A stretch of DNA of 64,000 nt from Candidatus Planktophila lacus (GTDB lineage Bacteria; Actinomycetota; Actinomycetes; Nanopelagicales; Nanopelagicaceae). The stretch lies in assembly GCF_002288325.1 (NCBI RefSeq), contig NZ_CP016780.1, positions 1,320,813 through 1,384,812 of the forward strand, given 5' to 3'. Below the pieces are notes generated by a model. It searched no databases and was not told the origin of the DNA. It saw only the letters and a list, made by a program, of their open reading frames with translations. Below, one piece after another: positions 23,826-33,573 of the stretch. Each line of letters starts with the position of its first letter. Position 1 is the stretch's first letter. A program made the translations under genes and the position numbers.

Positions 23826-25723
23826 TAGTTGGAACCGCCTTTCGCAATTTCTTCCGGTGTCATGTACTTCTTAAGTTCATCGACTTCAAAGAGGTCGAAG
23901 AGTTCTTTTGGCATAAATGGCAATTCTTGTTTGCGAACGCTCACTTGGTTGCCATCAAATGATGCGATGTGGTTATGTTGACGCCACTCTGAATCCATAC
24001 CTGGGAAGTCATCACGTGTATGACCACCGCGTGATTCTTCGCGGCTGATTGCAGACTTGGCGGTGCTCTCTGCAACTAACAACATATTGTCGAGGTCGAA
24101 TGCCAAGTGAAATCCTGGGTTGAACTTGCGTCCACCAGCAACCGCCACATTTGCACTGCGCTTTCTAATTTCAGAAATCTTTTCGATCGCATCCTTTAGT
24201 TCAGCGCCGGTACGGATAATTCCGACCAAGTTATGTGTAACTTCTTGCAGCTCTGCGTGGAGTGAATATGAATTCTCTCCACCGCTACGAGCAAATGGCG
24301 CTTCGATGCGCGCTGCTGCAGCTGCAACAGTTGCATCCGATACAGGTGCGGCAGTTGTCTGCTTAACGTAGGCAGCTGCTCCCATTCCGGCGCGGCGACC
24401 AAAGACCAAGAGATCTGAAAGTGAGTTACCACCAAGGCGATTTGAACCGTGCATTCCGCCAGCAACTTCACCTGCAGCAAAGAGCCCTGGAACGCCAACT
24501 GCTGCTGCAGTATCTGGCTCAACTTCCACGCCACCCATTACGTAGTGACAGGTTGGGCCGACTTCCATCGCCTCTTTTGTAATGTCCACGCCAGCTAGTT
24601 CGTAGAACTGGTGCCACATAGATGGCAGGCGCTTCTTAATTACTTCGGCAGATAAACGCTTTGAAACATCTAGGAATACACCGCCGTGTTCGGTGCCGTG
24701 CCCTGCTTTAACTTCAGAGTTAATTGCGCGCGCAACTTCATCGCGTGGCAATAACTCTGGTGGGCGGCGGTTATTGTCTTGATCGACATACCAACGATCG
24801 GCTTCTTCTTCATTGTCGGCATACTTATCTTTAAATACATCTGGGATGTACTTAAACATAAAGCGCTCACCCTTGTTGTTGGTAAGGATTCCACCTTCAC
24901 CGCGAACTGATTCAGTAACAAGAATTCCGCGCACCGATGGTGGCCAAACCATTCCGGTTGGGTGGAATTGCAAGAACTCCATATCAACCAAATTAGCGCC
25001 CGCCTTTAAGGCAAGGGCATGGCCATCGCCAGTGCCTTCCCAAGAGTTAGAGGTAATTTTGAAAGTCTTTCCGACACCACCTGTTGCAATGATTACTGCA
25101 GGTGCTTCGAAGAGAACTTCAGATCCTGATTCGCGCCAGTAACCGTATGCGCCTGCGATCTTGCTATCTTCTTTTAGAATTTCAGTAATTGTTAGTTCTG
25201 CAAAAACCTTGATATGTGATTCATATTCGCCATGTTCGCGCTTATCTGCTTGTTGAAGTGCAACGATCTTCTGTTGCATTGTGCGAATAAGTTCTAGGCC
25301 GGTACGGTCACCAACGTGTGCAAGTCGTGGATATTCGTGTCCGCCGAAGTTTCGTTGGCTGATCTTTCCTTCTTTGGTGCGATCAAAGAGCGCGCCCCAC
25401 ATTTCAAGTTCCCAGATGCGATCTGGCGATTCTTTGGCGTGAAGTTCTGCCATGCGGAAATGGTTAAGGAACTTTCCACCGCGCATTGTGTCGCGGAAGT
25501 GAACCTGCCAGTTATCGTTTGAATTCGCGTTACCCATTGAGGCAGCAGCGCCACCTTCAGCCATAACGGTGTGGGCCTTGCCGAATAGTGATTTACAGAT
25601 GATTGCTACGCGTAGACCTGATTCGCGAGCTTCTACTGCTGCACGCAGACCTGCACCGCCTGCACCAATTACCAAGACATCGTATTTGTGACGTTCTAGA
25701 GCGTTTGTCATATCAGTCGGCAT
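23825..25723 (-). CDS. sdhA: Succinate dehydrogenase flavoprotein subunit
   Basis: This 632-residue catalytic subunit binds FAD covalently. The nucleotide-binding motif is DVLVIGAGGAGLRAAVEA near the N-terminus, with the flavin-attachment region AHTVMAEGGAAASMGN. Active-site segments include QFHPTGMV, SVRGEGGILTN and MGGVEVEPDT, then GEVAGGMHGSNRLGGNSLSD. It oxidises succinate to fumarate on the cytoplasmic face. It lies 3 bp after sdhC. Confidence 0.97.
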   Translation of the reverse strand: MPTDMTNALERHKYDVLVIGAGGAGLRAAVEARESGLRVAIICKSLFGKAHTVMAEGGAAASMGNANSNDNWQVHFRDTMRGGKFLNHFRMAELHAKESPDRIWELEMWGALFDRTKEGKISQRNFGGHEYPRLAHVGDRTGLELIRTMQQKIVALQQADKREHGEYESHIKVFAELTITEILKEDSKIAGAYGYWRESGSEVLFEAPAVIIATGGVGKTFKITSNSWEGTGDGHALALKAGANLVDMEFLQFHPTGMVWPPSVRGILVTESVRGEGGILTNNKGERFMFKYIPDVFKDKYADNEEEADRWYVDQDNNRRPPELLPRDEVARAINSEVKAGHGTEHGGVFLDVSKRLSAEVIKKRLPSMWHQFYELAGVDITKEAMEVGPTCHYVMGGVEVEPDTAAAVGVPGLFAAGEVAGGMHGSNRLGGNSLSDLLVFGRRAGMGAAAYVKQTTAAPVSDATVAAAAARIEAPFARSGGENSYSLHAELQEVTHNLVGIIRTGAELKDAIEKISEIRKRSANVAVAGGRKFNPGFHLAFDLDNMLLVAESTAKSAISREESRGGHTRDDFPGMDSEWRQHNHIASFDGNQVSVRKQELPFMPKELFDLFEVDELKKYMTPEEIAKGGSN

Positions 25724-25726
25724 CCC

Positions 25727-26527
25727 TTAGAAGAAGTAGAAGTTGGTCCAGGCGCCAGTTGCAACTTGGCGGACATAGATATCGGCAAAGGCAACTGCGG
25801 CAAGTGAATACCAGGCATATTGCTGATGTGAATGATTTAGTACTGAGACCCAACTCCAAAGCTTGTAACGAACTGGATGTTTAGAGAAGTGCTTTAAACG
25901 GCCGCCAATTGTGTGGCGACAGGTGTGGCAAGACAATGAATACATCCAGAGCATTGTTGCGCTCAAGGTAAGAACGATTGAGCCGACGCTCATGTGGCCC
26001 CATTCACCTGCTGGGTTCTTAAATGAAATCACTGCGTCGTAAGTAAGGATTACGTTAAATACCAAACCTGCGTAGAAGAACCAACGGTGGGCGTTCTGCA
26101 AGATAAGTGGTGCACGAGTTTCGCCTGTGTATTTGCTGTGTGGTTCCGCAACGGCGCATGCAGGTGGTGACAACCAGAAAGCACGGTAGTAAGCCTTGCG
26201 GTAGTAGTAACAAGTCATACGGAAACCAAGTGGGAATATCAAAATAATCAACGCTGGTGAAAGTGCGAAGTTAAAAATTTCTGCGCTAACTGGAGTCCAA
26301 CCAAAAAGCGTTGCTTCAGGTACGCATGCTTCGGAAAGACATGGAGAATAGAAAGGAGAGATCAGGTGATCTTTGTAGTAGTTCGCACCTTCGAATGCGC
26401 GGAATGTTGCATAGACAATGAAGCTAAATAAAACTCCAAAGGTAATTGCCGGTTGCAACCACCATTTATCTGTGCGCAGCGTGCGCTCTTTAATCTTGGC
26501 GCGTGTTGGAGAAAAGACTCCGGACAT
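25727..26527 (-). CDS. sdhC: Succinate dehydrogenase cytochrome b / membrane subunit
   Basis: This 266-residue protein has about five hydrophobic segments and several histidines in or near them (QNAHRWFFYAG, SCHTCRHTIGG, NHSHQQYAWY), suitable for heme and quinone binding. Its length and its position ahead of sdhA-sdhB fit the single-chain anchor of the actinobacterial Sdh1 class. AAAGGGG precedes the ATG, so this is a leadered gene. A near-perfect palindrome lies 22 bp upstream of the start. Confidence 0.88.
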   Translation of the reverse strand: MSGVFSPTRAKIKERTLRTDKWWLQPAITFGVLFSFIVYATFRAFEGANYYKDHLISPFYSPCLSEACVPEATLFGWTPVSAEIFNFALSPALIILIFPLGFRMTCYYYRKAYYRAFWLSPPACAVAEPHSKYTGETRAPLILQNAHRWFFYAGLVFNVILTYDAVISFKNPAGEWGHMSVGSIVLTLSATMLWMYSLSCHTCRHTIGGRLKHFSKHPVRYKLWSWVSVLNHSHQQYAWYSLAAVAFADIYVRQVATGAWTNFYFF

Positions 26528-26548
26528 TTCTACCCCTTTTTAGCCCAT

Positions 26549-26566
26549 CAATCCTTGGAAGGATTG
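26549..26566. promoter_or_regulatory. 18-bp palindrome upstream of the sdh operon
   Basis: CAATCCTT and AAGGATTG flank a central GG. No T-tract follows on either strand, so a protein-binding operator is more likely than a terminator. The regulator is unknown. Confidence 0.45.
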
Positions 26567-26660
26567 TTCTTGCTTAAGGAGAAGTGTCCGCTTCTGAGGC
26601 AAAACTCGCCAGATGGTTGCCCGCATCGTGGCTATGAAGTCAGCCACAGCGAGAGAAAAA

Positions 26661-26746
26661 TGGCGGAGGGCGTGGGATTTGAACCCACGAAACTTTCGTT
26701 TGCCGGTTTTCAAGACCGGTGCACTCGGCCGCTATGCGAGCCCTCC
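26661..26746 (-). tRNA. tRNA-Ser (anticodon TGA)
   Basis: This class II tRNA has a long variable arm. Acceptor GGAGGGC pairs with GCCCTCC. The anticodon loop CTTGAAA gives TGA, the T-loop is TTCAAAT and the discriminator is G. Unlike the other two tRNAs here, the 3' CCA is encoded (complement of 26661-26663). Confidence 0.95.
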
Positions 26747-26793
26747 GTGGGAGAGATTACCCGAAGTTGGAAGGCATTAAAAATCGGCGCTAA

Positions 26794-27609
26794 TTACTGG
26801 GGTAGTTCGAGCAATCGTTCAATAACGATGGCTACGCCATCTTGGTTATGAGGCGGTGCCACATCTTTGGCATTTGCAGGTCCTGCATGATGTCCATCGA
26901 TCATTGCATAAGAGCGTCCGGCCCATTGCAACATAGAAAAGTCATTTGGATTATCGCCAAAGGCGACACAATCTTCAGCAGTAATTCCGATGCGCGCTGC
27001 CATCATCGCAAGCGTTTCACCTTTGGAAACACCAAGTGCTGAAATTTCAAGTAGTGAATCGTTATTTGCCGAATGCGTAACATTTACAACGCCTTGCAGC
27101 GCAGGTGTTGCCAAAGCCAACATTTCATCTGCTGAAATTTCTTGCTGTGAAAGGCGGGCTAATAATTTAAGCGCCGGACGATTTGTAACAGTGTCAATTG
27201 TGTCAACGCCAATATCGTCCATGCCAACATCCCAGCGCGGGATATATGCCTTCTCACGGTGGAAGTGATCATTTGATTCAACAGCAAATGAAACATTTGG
27301 AATAGTTACGCGCAAGATATCAACTGCTTTTTGAAGTTCAGTTGGCGCAATCATCCACTGTTCTAAAACTTTATCGTTATGCAAATCGTAGAGAAGTCCA
27401 CCGTTGCAACAAATTGCAGAACCGAAATCAAATGCTTCTCGCACATCGCCCATCCAACGTGGTGGACGGCCGGTGACAAAGAAAATCTCTACGCCGAGAT
27501 CGCGCGCTTTGGTAAAGGCAGCAATTGTGCGGTGTGAAATCGCTTCATCGTGCGGAACGATCGTTCCATCTAAATCTGTTGCAATTAACTTTGGGCGACG
27601 ATCGCTCAC
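26794..27609 (-). CDS. HAD-superfamily (Cof/IIB) hydrolase
   Basis: This is a 271-residue HAD phosphatase with a IIB cap. Motif I is [12 protein letters not shown] with the nucleophile and acid aspartates, motif II is VTGRPPRW, and the C-terminal motif IV is [14 protein letters not shown] lysine lies in [13 protein letters not shown] before it. It probably dephosphorylates a sugar phosphate or nucleotide; the substrate is not assignable. It overlaps serS by 4 bp as ATGA. Confidence 0.9.
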   Translation of the reverse strand: MSDRRPKLIATDLDGTIVPHDEAISHRTIAAFTKARDLGVEIFFVTGRPPRWMGDVREAFDFGSAICCNGGLLYDLHNDKVLEQWMIAPTELQKAVDILRVTIPNVSFAVESNDHFHREKAYIPRWDVGMDDIGVDTIDTVTNRPALKLLARLSQQEISADEMLALATPALQGVVNVTHSANNDSLLEISALGVSKGETLAMMAARIGITAEDCVAFGDNPNDFSMLQWAGRSYAMIDGHHAGPANAKDVAPPHNQDGVAIVIERLLELPQ

Positions 27610-28874
27610 ACAAGCTCAAATCGCTTGGTGCCAAGGAATGGCTGCAACGCAGCAGGAACATTTACTGTGCCATCTGCATTTTGGTGATTTTCCAGAATCG
27701 CAACGATCATCCGAGGAATCGCAACCAAGGTGCCATTTAGCGTTGCGACGGCCTTTGTGCCGTCAGCATCTTTATAGCGAATATTTAAGCGGCGGGCTTG
27801 GAATTCGGTGCAGTTAGAAGTACTTGTAACTTCGCGATATGCCTTCTGTGTTGGGATCCAAGCTTCGATATCAAATTTACGCGTTGCACTTGATCCAAGA
27901 TCACCAGATGCCACGTCGATTACGCGGAAAGGGATCTCCATAGCATTTAAGAAATCTTTCTCCCATTGCAGCAAACGCTTATGTTCTTCCTTAGCTTCTT
28001 CTGGCTTACAGAAAGAGAACATTTCAACTTTATCGAATTGGTGTACGCGGATAATTCCGCGAGTATCTTTTCCGTAACTACCGGCTTCGCGGCGGAAACA
28101 AGTTGAATATCCGGCGTAACGCATCGGCAATTTATCTGCTGGTAGCACTTCATCCATATGGAATGCAGCCAGTGGAACTTCGCTTGTGCCGACTAAGTAC
28201 GCGTCATCTTTTTCAAGGTGATAAACATTTTCTGCCGCTTGCCCGAGAAAACCGGTGCCTTCCATAGCAGCAGGCTTAACAAGTACTGGTGGAATAACTG
28301 GAGTAAATCCGGCCTTTAGCGCGCTTTGAATCGCATAGTTAACAAGTGCAAATTCCAGCATCGCTCCAACGCCGGTTAAATAATATGAACGAGAACCAGA
28401 AACTTTTGCACCACGTTCAGTGTCAATTGCGCCAAGTAATTTGCCAAGTTCAACGTGATCTTTTGCTTCGAAACCATCTTTAGTGAAATCACGTGGCGTG
28501 CCTACGTGTTCAATGGTTACAAAATCTGCTTCGCCACCGATTGGGGCTTCTGGATCAAGTAAGTTTGAAAGTTGCATAACAAGCGCGTTGGCTTTCGCTT
28601 CGATTTCCGCGCGCTTAGCATCGGCAGCTTTTACCTTATCTGCCAGCGCTTTTGCATTCTCTAATAAAGCAGCCTTTTCATCGCCCTTTGCCGCTCCGAC
28701 TGACTTTGAAAGCGTATTTTGTTCAGCGCGCAGAGTTTCGAATTCGGTAATTGCGGCACGGCGTACATCATCGATAGCAAGCACTTGATCGACGATAGTG
28801 ACATCTTCGCCACGGCCTTTTTGTGATGCGCGAACTAGATCTGGATTCTCGCGCAGGAGTTTGATATCGATCAT
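27606..28874 (-). CDS. serS: Seryl-tRNA synthetase
   Basis: This is a 422-residue class II synthetase. An N-terminal coiled-coil arm (about residues 1-110, rich in Ala/Lys/Glu) contacts the long arm of tRNA-Ser. The catalytic core has motif 2 [21 protein letters not shown] and motif 3 [16 protein letters not shown], plus [10 protein letters not shown]. It charges serine onto tRNA-Ser; two of its tRNA substrates are encoded in this window. It is 3 bp from pheA and overlaps the HAD gene. Confidence 0.97.
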   Translation of the reverse strand: MIDIKLLRENPDLVRASQKGRGEDVTIVDQVLAIDDVRRAAITEFETLRAEQNTLSKSVGAAKGDEKAALLENAKALADKVKAADAKRAEIEAKANALVMQLSNLLDPEAPIGGEADFVTIEHVGTPRDFTKDGFEAKDHVELGKLLGAIDTERGAKVSGSRSYYLTGVGAMLEFALVNYAIQSALKAGFTPVIPPVLVKPAAMEGTGFLGQAAENVYHLEKDDAYLVGTSEVPLAAFHMDEVLPADKLPMRYAGYSTCFRREAGSYGKDTRGIIRVHQFDKVEMFSFCKPEEAKEEHKRLLQWEKDFLNAMEIPFRVIDVASGDLGSSATRKFDIEAWIPTQKAYREVTSTSNCTEFQARRLNIRYKDADGTKAVATLNGTLVAIPRMIVAILENHQNADGTVNVPAALQPFLGTKRFELV

Positions 28875-28877
28875 GCT

Positions 28878-29717
28878 TTAACGCACCTCTCGTGGGTAAG
28901 AACCTAAGAATCTAATGTCATCACAAATCTCGCGAAGTTCGGCAACGCTGCCGCCGACTGCTTCATCGTTGATATGTCCTTCGACATCAATAATGAAATG
29001 GTAGTGACCAAGTTCGCGGCCAGTAGGGCGACTTTGAATAAAAGTTAAATTGACGTTGCGCTTGGCAAATACCTGCAGGATCTCGAGCAGCGCTCCAGCG
29101 TGGTCGATATCGATAAAGATCGCCATTGAGGTGCGGTCATCGCCAGTCGGCTCAGGAATCCATCCGGGTTTCTGGGCGGCGATAAAGCGAGTGACTGCTC
29201 CATTGTTATCGCCAATATTTTCCGCGCGGATTTCTAAGCCGAAGTGTTCGGCTGCAACGCTTGATGCGATCGCGGCATCGAGTTCGCCTTTACTTACTAA
29301 CTCGGCGGCGGCAGATGTTGAATTCGTTGGGACAACTTCTGCATGCGGATAATTTTTTGCGATGTAGCTGCGGCACTGTGACTCAGCATGTGGGTGGGTG
29401 CCAATTCTCTTAATCTCTGTGGCCCCTGGCTTAGTCATAAGCGCAAAGGTAACCGGCAAAGTAACTTCGCCAGAGATAGTTAAGGGATCTCCTGTTGCGA
29501 GTTCATCGAGAGTCCGCGCAACAACGCCTTCGACAGAATTTTCAATTGGGACAAGGGCATAATCAACTTCGCCGGTGCGAACTGCGTTAAGTGCGGCAGT
29601 GACATTTGCGTAAGGAATTTTTACATCTGTATCGCAAGTGATCTTATTTAGCGCAGCCTCAGTGAAGGTACCCACTGGACCTAAATAGGCGAATCTATGG
29701 CTATCTGCGGCGCTCAC
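28878..29717 (-). CDS. pheA: Prephenate dehydratase
   Basis: This 279-residue protein has a prephenate dehydratase domain (YLGPVGTFTEAAL near the N-terminus, LVPIENSVEGVVARTLD, and the active-site region NNGAVTRFIA) and a C-terminal ACT domain (IDHAGALLEILQVFAKRNVN) with ESRP-like sequence QSRPTGRELGHYHF. It converts prephenate to phenylpyruvate and is probably inhibited by phenylalanine through the ACT domain. The GTG start at 29717 has TATCCT ending 6 nt upstream and no ribosome site. Confidence 0.95.
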   Translation of the reverse strand: MSAADSHRFAYLGPVGTFTEAALNKITCDTDVKIPYANVTAALNAVRTGEVDYALVPIENSVEGVVARTLDELATGDPLTISGEVTLPVTFALMTKPGATEIKRIGTHPHAESQCRSYIAKNYPHAEVVPTNSTSAAAELVSKGELDAAIASSVAAEHFGLEIRAENIGDNNGAVTRFIAAQKPGWIPEPTGDDRTSMAIFIDIDHAGALLEILQVFAKRNVNLTFIQSRPTGRELGHYHFIIDVEGHINDEAVGGSVAELREICDDIRFLGSYPREVR

Positions 29718-29723
29718 TTGCTA

Positions 29724-29729
29724 AGGATA
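29724..29729 (-). promoter_or_regulatory. TATCCT -10 box, leaderless start of pheA
   Basis: TATCCT on the minus strand ends 6 nt before the GTG at 29717. Confidence 0.5.
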
Positions 29730-29758
29730 CCTGCTCCATAGCCAATGATTTCCTGTAA

Positions 29759-30463
29759 TTAATTGGAGGCAAGTACCTCACGCGCAAAGGCGGGGCGGTT
29801 GGTAATCAAATTATCTACGCCGAGGTGGCGACACAAGATGATGTCGGATGGTTCATCAACGGTCCAAACATTTAACTTCTTACCGGTGGCTTTTATCTTC
29901 TGCGCTAGCGCAGGCTTCTTGCGAAGTAGCCCGATACCAGGACCAATTGAGTGAGCAGATGAGTAGCGTGTAGAAAACCACGGGGTGTAATCGTGAAGTA
30001 AATAGGTAGTTGAAATCTTGCTATCTAAAGCTTTTATCCGCTCTACTGCAAACCAAGAGAAAGACATAACAGTTATATCAATGTCCGCTTTTTCAATTCG
30101 CTTTGCCTCTTTATGTAATTTCTGAACCACATGGCTTTCGATTTCCGTACGTGAAGGAACTGGATGTTTAGTTTCCAGCAATAGAGATTTCTTCTCGGTA
30201 ATTCCGAAATCAATAAATTGATCAAGTGTGACAATCTGCGGATAGATTGCCAATAACTGCGCATACGTTGATTCGTGAACTACGGCGGCGTTATTTGCGC
30301 GGCGCATTAAATCTGCGTCATGCCAAAGAACCGCGACGCCATCTTTAGTTAGGCGCAGATCGCATTCGAAACCATCGGCGCCCTGCTTGACTGCGTTTTC
30401 ATAGGCGACCATGGTCATCTCAGGAAAGTCATGAGAGGCTCCACGGTGAGCGTAAATCTTCAT
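29759..30463 (-). CDS. Glycerophosphodiester phosphodiesterase
   Basis: This is a 234-residue GDPD TIM barrel. The catalytic and metal-binding segments are HRGASHDFPEMTM, DGFECDLRLTKDGVAVLWHD and LLLETKHP, with LNVWTVDEPSDI near the C-terminus. No signal peptide is seen, so it is probably cytoplasmic. It hydrolyses glycerophosphodiesters to glycerol 3-phosphate and an alcohol. It is divergent from the PP2C gene, with TAATCT ending 6 nt before its ATG. Confidence 0.9.
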   Translation of the reverse strand: MKIYAHRGASHDFPEMTMVAYENAVKQGADGFECDLRLTKDGVAVLWHDADLMRRANNAAVVHESTYAQLLAIYPQIVTLDQFIDFGITEKKSLLLETKHPVPSRTEIESHVVQKLHKEAKRIEKADIDITVMSFSWFAVERIKALDSKISTTYLLHDYTPWFSTRYSSAHSIGPGIGLLRKKPALAQKIKATGKKLNVWTVDEPSDIILCRHLGVDNLITNRPAFAREVLASN

Positions 30464-30519
30464 AGTTCGAGATTAACATCAATACCCCAGTACCAATGGG
30501 CTTGGGTAGGCTTAGCGTC
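30464..30519. promoter_or_regulatory. 56-bp divergent promoter between GDPD and PP2C genes
   Basis: On the minus strand TAATCT (30470-30475) ends 6 nt before the ATG at 30463. On the plus strand TAGGCT (30507-30512) ends 7 nt before the ATG at 30520. Neither gene has a ribosome site. Confidence 0.55.
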
Positions 30520-31296
30520 ATGAAGGCCTTGTACTTCCAATGCGCTGCACGTTCAGCGCTAGGTTTGGTGCGCAACGGTAACGAGGACTCTGCACTTATT
30601 GGCGCGCAAGTAATCGCGGTTGCCGATGGAATGGGCGGCCACGCAGGTGGTGAAGTTGCATCCAGTGTTGCGATAAATACGCTTGCAGAAATCGCTCCAA
30701 CTTTTACTTCCGAAAACATTGACGTTGATTCGGCGAGCGATCTTTATTTGAATTCGCTACATACTATCGATGCGCAGATTCGCGCTGTTGCAAACGATGA
30801 ACCAGCCCTTTCCGGGATGGGAACAACTCTTACCTCTCTATTCATAAGTGGTACTGAAGTTTCTTTGCTCCATATCGGAGATTCCCGCGCTTATCGTCTG
30901 CGTGGAAACACTCTCGAGCAGCTCAGCGCCGACCACACCGTTCTGCAAGAGTTGTTAGATAAAGGCGTAATTTCTGAATCAGAGGCGCAAGTACATCCAC
31001 AACGCTCAATGCTGACGCAGGCGCTGATGGGTGAGGGAAATCTTGAGCCATCACTTCATGTTTTCGAAGGAAAAGTTCAGGATCGCTACCTATTGTGCAG
31101 CGATGGCTTAAGTGGGGTTCTCACTGAGAAAGAGATAAAAACTCTTATCAAGGGTAAAGATGCCGCTGAAGCAGTTGATGCCTTGATTGATGCGACTTAT
31201 ATAAATGGAGCACCAGATAACGTCACGATCGTAATCGCTGATATTGTCGAAGAAAGTTCCACCCAAGTAGAAAAGTTAGGAGCGGCAAAACCATGA
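30520..31296 (+). CDS. PP2C-family Ser/Thr protein phosphatase (PstP-like)
   Basis: This protein has about 258 residues from the ATG at 30520; an upstream in-frame start would overlap the promoter. PP2C metal motifs are visible: RNGNEDSAL, VADGMGGHAGGE, GMGTTLTSLF, HIGDSRAYRLRG, LCSDGLSG and PDNVTIVIADI. It lacks the C-terminal membrane and extracellular segments of mycobacterial PstP, so it is soluble. It overlaps the PASTA kinase by ATGA and should oppose it. Confidence 0.92.
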   Translation: MKALYFQCAARSALGLVRNGNEDSALIGAQVIAVADGMGGHAGGEVASSVAINTLAEIAPTFTSENIDVDSASDLYLNSLHTIDAQIRAVANDEPALSGMGTTLTSLFISGTEVSLLHIGDSRAYRLRGNTLEQLSADHTVLQELLDKGVISESEAQVHPQRSMLTQALMGEGNLEPSLHVFEGKVQDRYLLCSDGLSGVLTEKEIKTLIKGKDAAEAVDALIDATYINGAPDNVTIVIADIVEESSTQVEKLGAAKP

Positions 31297-32843
31297 TGAA
31301 TAAAATTTTGGGCGGCCGCTACCAACTCGGCGCGATGATCGGCACCGGCGGAATGGCCGATGTCTATATTGCGCAGGATCAACGTTTATCTCGCGAAGTT
31401 GCCGTAAAAATTCTGCGGAGTGATCTCGCGAAAGATCCAACCTTCGTTTCGCGCTTTCGTAAAGAAGCGAAAGCTGCCGCTGGTTTAAACCACCCTGGCG
31501 TGGTTGCTGTTTATGACTCAGGTGAAGAACCTGCGCCATACATTGTTATGGAACTTGTCTCTGGCCACACCCTTCGCGAGTTAATTCACGGCGGCGAACG
31601 TTTGCCACTTGATCGCGCCCTTGAAATCGGCGCTGGAATTTTAGAAGCAGTTGATTACTCACATCAGCGCGGCATCGTTCACCGCGATATCAAACCTGCC
31701 AACGTGATGATTACTGATGGTGGCGATGTAAAAGTGATGGATTTCGGAATCGCACGTGCGATGGATGATCTCGGTGCAACCTTAACGAGCACATGGAACG
31801 TTGTCGGCACCGCACAATACTTATCTCCTGAACAAGCACTTGGTGAGGTTGCAGATACTCCGACAGATATTTACTCAACTGGTTGTTTGTTATACGAATT
31901 ACTAACTGGCCGTCCCCCATTTACCGGTGAGACTCCAGTTTCAATCGCCTACCAACATGTTTCAGGTCATTTAACACCGGCTCGACAACTTCAACCTGAT
32001 CTTCCGGAAAGCGTTGAAGTTATGTTGGAAGTTGCTCTATCTAAGAAACCAGAAGATCGTTATATTTCTGCGCGCGCGATGCTCGAAGATTTAAATAAAA
32101 TTCGCGCCGGTGAAAGTATTTCAACGAAAGTTGCACGTGGGCCGCTTGTCTCTCGTCGCACCGCTGTTATCTCTGGAATATCTCTTCTGCTAGTTGGCGT
32201 TCTTGCAATTGTTGGCCTTTCGCTCAACGGCGGTTCAACTCCTTCGCTAGGCAATGAAATCCCTAACGTAGTTGGCCTTACTGAAGATCAAGCACGGGCC
32301 TTGCTAGGTGATTACACAGTCACGGTGCAGCGCGCGCCTGATCCACGGATTCCTAAAGATCGCGTTGCCAGCCAAATTCCACTTGCAACTAGCCAAGCAA
32401 CAAAGGGTTCTGCCGTAACGCTAACTATCTCTGATGGTCCAGGTGATGCGATCGTTCCCGATGATTTAGTTGGAATGTCATTGATTGATGCGCGGACTTC
32501 ACTCGCTGCGGCAGGTTTAGTTATCTCTCGAACTGAAGCTGCGCCATCAGATGAACCGCAAGGAACTGTATTAAGTGTGCTTCCTGAACCTGGTTCAACA
32601 ATTACCGCCGGCACTGGAGTTGTCTTAACTATCGCAAGCGGTGAAGTTGAAGTTCCTAATTTGATTGGCGTTGAAGCGATCCAGGCAAAAACACTTTTGA
32701 TTCAAGCTGGCTTCTTAGTTCGCGAATTCAATGATTACGATGCAGCGCAAGCCGTTGGCGTTGTTATTAGACAAGCACCTGATGCGGGCACCACTCAAAC
32801 TATTGGCAAGCCAGTAACAATTACAATTAATAAAGCGCCGTAA
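31293..32843 (+). CDS. pknB: PASTA-domain Ser/Thr protein kinase (PknB/StkP type)
   Basis: This is a 516-residue membrane kinase. The catalytic domain (about 1-270) has GTGGMADVY, the lysine in VAVKIL, HRDIKPANVMI, DFGIARAM and the APE-equivalent LSPEQA. One transmembrane helix (about 292-308) precedes three extracellular PASTA repeats, where related kinases sense peptidoglycan fragments. In mycobacteria the pstP and pknB genes are separated by rodA, pbpA and pknA; here the phosphatase and kinase abut directly. A likely cytoplasmic target, a CwlM-like protein, is encoded at 56709. Confidence 0.95.
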   Translation: MMNKILGGRYQLGAMIGTGGMADVYIAQDQRLSREVAVKILRSDLAKDPTFVSRFRKEAKAAAGLNHPGVVAVYDSGEEPAPYIVMELVSGHTLRELIHGGERLPLDRALEIGAGILEAVDYSHQRGIVHRDIKPANVMITDGGDVKVMDFGIARAMDDLGATLTSTWNVVGTAQYLSPEQALGEVADTPTDIYSTGCLLYELLTGRPPFTGETPVSIAYQHVSGHLTPARQLQPDLPESVEVMLEVALSKKPEDRYISARAMLEDLNKIRAGESISTKVARGPLVSRRTAVISGISLLLVGVLAIVGLSLNGGSTPSLGNEIPNVVGLTEDQARALLGDYTVTVQRAPDPRIPKDRVASQIPLATSQATKGSAVTLTISDGPGDAIVPDDLVGMSLIDARTSLAAAGLVISRTEAAPSDEPQGTVLSVLPEPGSTITAGTGVVLTIASGEVEVPNLIGVEAIQAKTLLIQAGFLVREFNDYDAAQAVGVVIRQAPDAGTTQTIGKPVTITINKAP

Positions 32844-32844
32844 T

Positions 32845-33474
32845 TTAAGCGCGCTTACCAACAACTGGAGATAAGCCCACTGACTTTGCGAGCGCGTCAT
32901 TATCTCCGCATTGTGTTAACCAATTAGCGAGCATTAAATGTCCGTGTTCAGTCAGTACTGATTCGGGATGGAACTGCACGCCTTCAATAGGCAAGGTCTT
33001 ATGGCGCATCGACATAACAACGCCAGATTCTGTTGCACCTGTAATCTCTAATTCGCTGCTAACCGTGTCGCGTTCTACTGCGAGTGAGTGGTAACGAGTT
33101 GCCGTAAATGGTGATGGAAGGCTTGTTAAAACACCTTTTCCTTCATGCAACACTTGTGAAGTTTTTCCATGCAGTAACTCTGGTGCGCGCGAAACAGTTG
33201 CGCCAAAAGCCACGCCAATTGCTTGATGTCCTAAGCAGACGCCAAAGAGTGGAATATTTTTATCTGCGCAGTATTTGATCATCGCGATGCTGATGCCGGC
33301 TTCTTCTGGGGTGCCAGGCCCGGGAGAGATAAGTACTCCGTCATATTCGCCGGCTTCCTCAACGCTTACTTCGTCATTTCGTTTAACGATGCATTCGGCG
33401 CCAAGTTGGCCGAGGTATTGCACCAAGTTAAATACGAACGAGTCGTAGTTATCGATGACGAGGATCCGGGACAT
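32845..33474 (-). CDS. pabA: Anthranilate / para-aminobenzoate synthase glutamine amidotransferase subunit
   Basis: This 209-residue class I glutamine amidotransferase has the oxyanion region ISPGPGTPEEAG, the nucleophile cysteine in FGVCLGHQAIG, and the His-Glu pair in GVQFHPESVLTEHG. It supplies ammonia to TrpE or PabB for tryptophan or folate synthesis; a single gene may serve both. It sits between pknB and crgA as in mycobacteria (trpG there). It ends 2 bp from pknB on the opposite strand. Confidence 0.93.
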   Translation of the reverse strand: MSRILVIDNYDSFVFNLVQYLGQLGAECIVKRNDEVSVEEAGEYDGVLISPGPGTPEEAGISIAMIKYCADKNIPLFGVCLGHQAIGVAFGATVSRAPELLHGKTSQVLHEGKGVLTSLPSPFTATRYHSLAVERDTVSSELEITGATESGVVMSMRHKTLPIEGVQFHPESVLTEHGHLMLANWLTQCGDNDALAKSVGLSPVVGKRA

Positions 33475-33560
33475 GGGGCAATTCTTGCAGGGTTGGCGGG
33501 CGGGCAGTTTCCAGATTTGTTCTTTTCAGTGCAGCAGTTTCCAGGATTGGGTTTTCCATG

Positions 33561-33566
33561 TAGCCT
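33561..33566 (+). promoter_or_regulatory. TAGCCT -10 box, leaderless start of crgA
   Basis: TAGCCT ends 7 nt before the ATG at 33574, with no ribosome site. The intergenic space to pabA is 99 bp. Confidence 0.5.
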
Positions 33567-33573
33567 TCTACCT

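Noticed and set aside
26549..26566. Terminator of tRNA-Ser(TGA)
   Set aside because: The palindrome has only a 2-bp centre and no T-run on the minus strand.
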